Below, piece after piece: positions 5,490 through 9,205 of a DNA stretch of 9,205 nt. The stretch is from the NCBI GenBank assembly GCA_048939595.1, contig JBHLPI010000079.1:1-9205 (forward strand), read 5' to 3'. The notes beneath the pieces were generated by a model. The model saw only the letters and a program-made list of their open reading frames with translations, did not search any database and was not told where the DNA came from. The translations under genes were made by a program, and so were the position numbers. Position 1 is the stretch's first letter. Each line of letters opens with the position of its first letter. This DNA is from Hermodarchaeum sp048939595 (lineage in GTDB: Archaea > Asgardarchaeota > Hermodarchaeia > Hermodarchaeales > Hermodarchaeaceae).

Positions 5490-5497
5490 TGTAATCC

Positions 5498-6499
5498 ATG
5501 GGTCACCGAAAACAAAGTTCTCCAAGGCATGGTAGTCTTTCCTATCGTCCGCGCAAACGTGTGCGTCGGGTTAGTGGACGGATTCGCCATTGGCCTGAAC
5601 AAGCAGCTGAACCCCGTATTCTAGGATTTGCTGGTTACAAAGTCGGTATGACACATGTGATTCTCATTGATGATAAGCCTAATAGCCCATGGTTTGGTCG
5701 AGAAGTCAGTCGGGCCGTGACCATAATTGATACTCCCCCGATGTTGCTTGCATCTATTCGTGCATATGGTCAAAACGGTGGGGAATTGAAGGTTTTAGGT
5801 GAAACATGGATAGAAAATCTTCCAAGTGATATCCGACGGGTTTTACCCTGGCCCAAAGATTATGATCCCAAATCATCCTTGAGCAAATTGAGCAAATCCT
5901 TAGATGACATTAACGAACTAAGAGTTAGTCTTTTAACTCAACCGAAACAAGCGGGAATTGGAAAGAAAAAACCCGAAGTAATTGAATGTAAGGTTTTTGG
6001 CGGATCCATAAAGGATCAGTTCGAACATGTTAAAGCGCTCCTCGGAAAGGAACTTCGTGTGCGCGACATCTTTCAACCAGGCCAATTTCTGGACATCGTC
6101 TCAGTCACAAAAGGTAAAGGCTTTCAAGGTGTTATCAAACGCTTCGGCGTGTCAAAATTACCCCACAAGTCACGTAAACGCGTTCGTGCAGTAGGAACAC
6201 TCGGTCCTTGGCACCCAAATCGGATCATGTATACGGTTCCTCGTGGAGGACAGATGGGATTCCATCAACGAACAGAATACAATAAACGATTATTACGTAT
6301 TGGCGAAAAAAGCGATGATATCACACCTGCAGGCGGATTCCCACACTATGGCAATCTCCAATCTGACTTCCTTCTCATGGATGGCTCTATCCCTGGATCA
6401 TCACGACGATTAGTACGTCTTCGAGTACCGAGTCGACCAAAACCATTACCTGAGAAACCACCTGAAATTGTCTATATCAGCACAACCGCAAAGAAATGA
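5498..6499 (+). CDS. rpl3: Large ribosomal subunit protein uL3
   Basis: L3 is an early-assembling 50S protein whose extension reaches toward the peptidyl transferase centre. The 333 residues match the archaeal/eukaryotic L3 length, longer than the bacterial protein. Recognisable parts are the N-terminus MGHRKQSSPRHGSLSYRPRK, ILGFAGYKVGMTHVILIDD, the core FLDIVSVTKGKGFQGVIKR, the central extension around TLGPWHPNRIMYTVPRGGQM and the later FLLMDGSIPGSSRRLVRLR. ATG 5498 gives the expected start and has a one-mismatch Shine-Dalgarno (GGAAGTG) partly hidden in a hairpin. It is the first gene of the L3-L4-L23-L2 string; its stop lies 13 bp before the L4 start. The leader is unusually long for a ribosomal operon in a compact genome. 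Confidence 0.97.
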   Translation: MGHRKQSSPRHGSLSYRPRKRVRRVSGRIRHWPEQAAEPRILGFAGYKVGMTHVILIDDKPNSPWFGREVSRAVTIIDTPPMLLASIRAYGQNGGELKVLGETWIENLPSDIRRVLPWPKDYDPKSSLSKLSKSLDDINELRVSLLTQPKQAGIGKKKPEVIECKVFGGSIKDQFEHVKALLGKELRVRDIFQPGQFLDIVSVTKGKGFQGVIKRFGVSKLPHKSRKRVRAVGTLGPWHPNRIMYTVPRGGQMGFHQRTEYNKRLLRIGEKSDDITPAGGFPHYGNLQSDFLLMDGSIPGSSRRLVRLRVPSRPKPLPEKPPEIVYISTTAKK

Positions 6500-6500
6500 T

Positions 6501-6505
6501 GGAGG
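6501..6505 (+). promoter_or_regulatory. Shine-Dalgarno site fixing the L4 TTG start
   Basis: GGAGG stands seven bases before TTG 6513. It selects that TTG over an upstream in-frame TTG at 6468, which lies inside the L3 gene and would add 15 unconserved residues. Confidence 0.8.
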
Positions 6506-6512
6506 AAGGAAG

Positions 6513-7304
6513 TTGACGACAGTTAAGATACATACATTAGAGGGCTCAACAAGGGGTACTGTCACTCTTCCTAAAGTGTTTGAAACCCCTCTTCGCAAAG
6601 ACATTATAAAACGCGCTGTTTTAGCTCAGCAATCCGCCAGATATCAAAGGCATGGCGTAGATCCCATGGCTGGCAAACGAACCTCTGCTGAATCTTGGGG
6701 AACTGGACAAGGACGAGCAAGAGTCCCTCGAAGAAAAGGGCAAGGATACCGTTCTGCATCAAACGCCGCGTTTGCGCCTTTCACGGTTAGTGGACGAAGG
6801 ACCCATCCTCCTGAAGCTGCTAAAGACCCACTAGAACGAGTCAACAAAAAAGAGCGGCGATTAGCCATCCAATCAGCAATCGCAGCTACAGCGAATCCAG
6901 AAATCGTTTCATTACGAGGTCATCGTTTTGAAACTGAACAATTTCCAATTGTAATTGTTGACAAATTACAAGAGTTACAATCTACAGAGGAAGTTCAAGG
7001 CGTCTTAGAAAACCTTGGTATCTGGAACGATATTATTCGAGTGAAAAACGGTCGAAAAGTTCGCGGAGGAAATGCAAGGCGTCGCGGACGAAAATACCGA
7101 AAACCAGTAGGTCCCCTAATTGTAATAACCGAAGATGGTGGAATACGGAAAGCTGCCCGAAATATTCCAGGAGTCAATGTGATTTATGTGTCTAAGTTAA
7201 ATGCAGAGATTCTAGCTCCGGGAACACAACCTGGTCGACTCACCATCTGGACAAAATCAGCAATGGACGCCCTATCAAAAGAACCCTCTGAAGGTGGTCA
7301 ATAA
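6513..7304 (+). CDS. rpl4: Large ribosomal subunit protein uL4 (archaeal L4)
   Basis: L4 lines the peptide exit tunnel. Starting at TTG 6513 it has 263 residues, the usual archaeal size. Markers are the N-terminal VKIHTLEGSTRGTVTLPKVF, the helix LRKDIIKRAVLAQQSARYQ, the tunnel loop SWGTGQGRARVPRRKGQGYR with GRRTHPPE, the body motif NKKERRLAIQSAIAATANPE, and the C-terminal NIPGVNVIYVSKLNAEILAP. The start was moved from an upstream TTG (6468) because of the GGAGG site and because the resulting N-terminus fits the family. Its TAA overlaps the L23 ATG by one base, indicating translational coupling. Confidence 0.96.
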   Translation: MTTVKIHTLEGSTRGTVTLPKVFETPLRKDIIKRAVLAQQSARYQRHGVDPMAGKRTSAESWGTGQGRARVPRRKGQGYRSASNAAFAPFTVSGRRTHPPEAAKDPLERVNKKERRLAIQSAIAATANPEIVSLRGHRFETEQFPIVIVDKLQELQSTEEVQGVLENLGIWNDIIRVKNGRKVRGGNARRRGRKYRKPVGPLIVITEDGGIRKAARNIPGVNVIYVSKLNAEILAPGTQPGRLTIWTKSAMDALSKEPSEGGQ

Positions 7305-7564
7305 TGGATCCTTATGATGTAATAATCCGAATGATGATTACTGAACGGGCATCAGAAATCGTCGAAAAAGAAAATCGACTGACCTTCATGGTTAATAGGA
7401 GAGCAACCAAAGGTCAAATTCGTGAAGCAATTGAGCTACTCTATGAAGTGAAAGTGGTCAAAGTCAACACGATGATTACCCCTGAGGGGAAGAAAAAAGC
7501 TCTCGTTAAACTTTCTCCTGAATATAATGCCGCTGACTTGGCAGTCAAGTTGGGCTTATTCTAA
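7304..7564 (+). CDS. rpl23: Large ribosomal subunit protein uL23
   Basis: L23 sits at the exit of the peptide tunnel and is the docking site for signal recognition particle. The 86 residues equal the compact archaeal form without the eukaryotic N-terminal extension. Diagnostic parts are IIRMMITERASEIVEKENRL, then the VNRRATKGQIREAIELLYEV helix, VVKVNTMITPEGKKKALVKL and the final AADLAVKLGLF. The ATG overlaps the L4 stop, and a GGTGG site lies in the end of L4 six to seven bases upstream. L2 follows after a 15-bp gap. Confidence 0.96.
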   Translation: MDPYDVIIRMMITERASEIVEKENRLTFMVNRRATKGQIREAIELLYEVKVVKVNTMITPEGKKKALVKLSPEYNAADLAVKLGLF

Positions 7565-7566
7565 TT

Positions 7567-7572
7567 GGAGGT
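7567..7572 (+). promoter_or_regulatory. Shine-Dalgarno site fixing the L2 ATG start
   Basis: GGAGGT ends seven bases before ATG 7580. It shows that translation starts there and not at the in-frame TTG at 7565, which the site itself overlaps. Confidence 0.85.
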
Positions 7573-7579
7573 AACAAAA

Positions 7580-8311
7580 ATGGGAAAACGAATATTAGTT
7601 CAACGTCGCGGTCGTGGCTCCCCAACATTTCGCGCCAAAACACACCGTAGACGCGGACCAGTCAAATATCCTCCACTAGCTGTAATGAATAAACGCGGAT
7701 ATCTAATAGCAGATGTTGAAGAACTTCTTCATGATCCAGGGCGTGGTGCGCCTATAGCTTCACTCCGCCTTGAAACTGGTGATTCCCATTTATCTTTGGT
7801 CCCAGAAGGCACTGCTGTTGGACAACAACTGCGGATTGGACCCAAAGCAGGCATCCGCGCCGGTCATATTCTTCCTTTAGGGAAAATCCCTGAAGGTACA
7901 CCAATTTTCAATATAGAAAGCCAACCAGGTGATGGCGGGAAATTTGTTCGTTCCAGCGGTACTTATGCCACTATTGTTACACATTCAAAGGGAAAAACCT
8001 CTATTCGTTTACCCTCAGGTAAAACCCGAGCCTTCAGCTCCACTGCCCGGGCAACCATTGGGGTAGTCTCAGGAGGAGGAAGACCAGAAAAACCATTTTT
8101 GAAAGCCGGTAGTAAACACAAACATCGGTATGCCAAAGGCTTGACTTACCCCAAGGTCCGCGGTGTCGCAATGAACGCCGTTAGCCACCCCCATGGCGGT
8201 GGTAATAAACAACGTCCTGGTGGTCCTAGTTCCGTATCTCGAACCGCGCCTCCAGGTCAAAAAGTAGGACTAATCGCACCAAAACGTTCAGGTCGAAAGA
8301 AGCGTGGATAG
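7580..8311 (+). CDS. rpl2: Large ribosomal subunit protein uL2 (archaeal L2)
   Basis: L2 supports 23S rRNA near the peptidyl transferase centre and bridges the subunits. From ATG 7580 it has 243 residues, the archaeal size. It begins MGKRILVQRRGRGSPTFRAK and has the core ASLRLETGDSHLSLVPEGTA, then the conserved RLPSGKTRAFSSTARATIGV and GVAMNAVSHPHGGGNKQRPG at 195-214, ending in a basic tail SGRKKRG. H203 corresponds to the histidine studied as His229 in E. coli L2. The preceding residue, usually Asp (Glu in eukaryotes), is Ser202 here. It is the last gene of the string; S19, the normal next gene, is absent and the neighbour is convergent. Confidence 0.97.
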   Translation: MGKRILVQRRGRGSPTFRAKTHRRRGPVKYPPLAVMNKRGYLIADVEELLHDPGRGAPIASLRLETGDSHLSLVPEGTAVGQQLRIGPKAGIRAGHILPLGKIPEGTPIFNIESQPGDGGKFVRSSGTYATIVTHSKGKTSIRLPSGKTRAFSSTARATIGVVSGGGRPEKPFLKAGSKHKHRYAKGLTYPKVRGVAMNAVSHPHGGGNKQRPGGPSSVSRTAPPGQKVGLIAPKRSGRKKRG

Positions 8312-8329
8312 ACCCGTTTCTTCTTAAAA

Positions 8330-8345
8330 GTCAGCAAAGCCTGAC
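8330..8345 (-). terminator. Hairpin between the convergent L2 and glycine dehydrogenase genes
   Basis: GTCAG (8330-8334) pairs with CTGAC (8341-8345) around a 6-nt loop. Read on the minus strand the stem is followed directly by TTTT, as in an intrinsic terminator for the glycine dehydrogenase transcript. On the plus strand the T-rich TTTCTTCTT at 8317-8325, before the stem, may serve to end the L2 transcript. Confidence 0.4.
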
Positions 8346-8365
8346 AACTGCCTAACCTATATTAG

Positions 8366-9205
8366 CTACTCACGTTGCTGCAGCATCTTCCACGATAAAG
8401 TCATTGTACGTGGATGGGCTGCTTTTACCTCATCTAGGCGTCCAACTGCTGTATTCTTAGGAGCCTCTTTAATGAGCGCGGGATTAGAATAGGCTAATTG
8501 AGCAATCTCTTGCAACGCATCAGCAAACCGATCCAATTCGGTTTTACTAAATGTCTCTGTAGGCTCAATCATCAAGGCTTCCTCCACTATTGCGGGGAAA
8601 TAAAAGGTAGGTGCATGTAATCCCCGATCGAGGAGTGCTTTGGCAACATCTCTAGCGGTGACACCAGTATCCCGCTCAAGGGGCTTCGCGCTTATTACAA
8701 CCTCATGTTTTCGCCACACACCCGGGGCAAAGGGGATACTATAGCCCTTGGTCCCCTCAATGCGCTTCATAAGGTAATTTGCATTCAATACTGCATGATC
8801 TGAAACAGCCTGTAACCCCTGCCAACCCATTCTCATAATATATGCATAAGCTTTCAACAATACCGCCGTGTTCCCGTGAAACCCATGTAGACGGCCAATT
8901 GATTTCGGTCGATCAATGTCTGAATAAAACTGCTTGCCATCATAAGTGATGACGGGAACAGGAAGATATTGTGCAAGAGGTTGTTTGACTCCTACTGGCC
9001 CCGCTCCAGGTCCACCTCCGCCATGTGGAGTGGCAAAGGTCTTGTGCAGGTTTGTATGGATGATGTCAAACCCCATATCGCCTGGACGAACTCGCCCTAA
9101 GTTTGCGTTCAGGTTAGCGCCATCATAGTAAAGTAACCCCCCTGCCTTGTGGACAATTGAAGCAATGGTCTCAATCTTTTGTTCGAATAACCCAAGGGTG
9201 TTAGG
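8366..9205 (-). CDS. gcvPB: Glycine dehydrogenase (decarboxylating) subunit 2, C-terminal part, start beyond window
   Basis: This is the PLP-binding half of the split P-protein of the glycine cleavage system, which decarboxylates glycine and passes the aminomethyl group to the H-protein lipoate. The open frame continues without a stop to base 9205, upstream of the first internal ATG at 9076, giving 279 visible residues of a family usually near 500. It enters at PNTLGLFEQKIETIASIVHK, then GGLLYYDGANLNANLGRVRP. The PLP lysine lies in TNLHKTFATPHGGGGPGAGP (lysine codon 9041-9043), followed by GFHGNTAVLLKAYAYI and MIEPTETFSKTELDRFADAL. The C-terminal segment AHPRTMTLSW also fits the family. The residues seen are intact. 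It is convergent with L2 and functionally unrelated to it. Subunit 1 should lie upstream, outside the window. Confidence 0.95.
   Translation of the reverse strand, partial: PNTLGLFEQKIETIASIVHKAGGLLYYDGANLNANLGRVRPGDMGFDIIHTNLHKTFATPHGGGGPGAGPVGVKQPLAQYLPVPVITYDGKQFYSDIDRPKSIGRLHGFHGNTAVLLKAYAYIMRMGWQGLQAVSDHAVLNANYLMKRIEGTKGYSIPFAPGVWRKHEVVISAKPLERDTGVTARDVAKALLDRGLHAPTFYFPAIVEEALMIEPTETFSKTELDRFADALQEIAQLAYSNPALIKEAPKNTAVGRLDEVKAAHPRTMTLSWKMLQQRE

Larger units (their letters stand above)
5033..5497. other. 465-bp control region between tRNA-Ser and L3
   Basis: This divergent intergenic stretch holds no gene I can support firmly. It contains TTATAA at 5049-5054, a TATA-like TTTAATAT at 5076-5083 flanked by the 7-bp inverted repeat ACTGAGT (5070-5076) / ACTCAGT (5097-5103), a second TATA-like TTTAAATT at 5131-5138, a doubtful 61-codon ORF (5157-5342), a TTAAAT at 5394-5399, a perfect 10-bp palindrome at 5433-5442, and a hairpin covering the L3 ribosome binding site at 5477-5489. 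It should carry promoters for both the tRNA/archease/rtcB direction and the L3 direction. Whichever promoter drives L3, the mRNA leader is probably long. Confidence 0.6.

Noticed and set aside
5285..5602. A 105-codon minus-strand ORF across the L3 leader and start.
   Set aside because: It overlaps the conserved L3 N-terminus antisense, has no Shine-Dalgarno site, and its product resembles nothing known.
6468..6512. An upstream TTG start for L4 that would add 15 residues.
   Set aside because: It lies inside the L3 gene, lacks a binding site, and the extra residues are not L4-like. The GGAGG at 6501 points to TTG 6513.
8946..9128. A plus-strand 60-codon ORF opposite the glycine dehydrogenase gene.
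   Set aside because: It is antisense to the conserved PLP-binding region and has a low-complexity proline-rich translation typical of a shadow frame.

Overview
The window comes from an archaeon. The evidence is an archaeal EF-1alpha directly followed by ribosomal protein S10, the archaeal-type L3-L4-L23-L2 gene string, a tRNA with a bulge-helix-bulge intron, the archaeal tRNA ligase RtcB with its partner archease, and a COG2106/MTH1-type SPOUT RNA methyltransferase. The lineage cannot be fixed from this sequence alone. Base composition is moderate, and TTG and GTG start codons are used.

Layout. 1-1346 (+): the 3' part of the EF-1alpha gene, a hairpin plus pyrimidine tract, then S10. 1461-2009 (+): an unrecognised two-helix membrane protein with a beta-rich C-terminal domain. 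2020-5032 (-): read in its own direction, tRNA-Ser(UGA) with a 26-nt intron, archease, rtcB, and a SPOUT RNA methyltransferase, tightly spaced and all on one strand. 5033-5497: a 465-bp control region with TATA-like boxes, inverted repeats, a doubtful 61-codon ORF and a small hairpin that would cover the L3 ribosome binding site. 5498-8311 (+): L3, L4, L23 and L2, closely packed, with strong Shine-Dalgarno sites inside the cluster. 8366-9205 (-): the C-terminal part of glycine dehydrogenase (decarboxylating) subunit 2, converging on L2 and continuing past the right edge.

How the genes fit together. The EF-1alpha, S10 and L3-L2 genes supply translation machinery. The minus-strand block is an RNA processing and modification module. 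RtcB, activated by archease, joins tRNA halves after splicing, and the tRNA gene directly upstream on the same strand is itself a splicing substrate. The SPOUT gene is normally the immediate neighbour of rpl3 in archaea. Here it sits on the opposite strand at the far end of the block. Inverting the whole 2-5 kb block would restore the usual SPOUT-L3 adjacency and put everything on one strand, which suggests an inversion. The ribosomal string stops after L2, where S19-L22-S3 would normally follow, so the S10/spc-type cluster is split in this genome.

The most interesting observations are the intron-bearing tRNA next to its own ligase genes, the apparent inversion, and the possible translational control hairpin in front of L3. 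I saw no CRISPR array, insertion sequence, or clearly novel defence or metabolic system.
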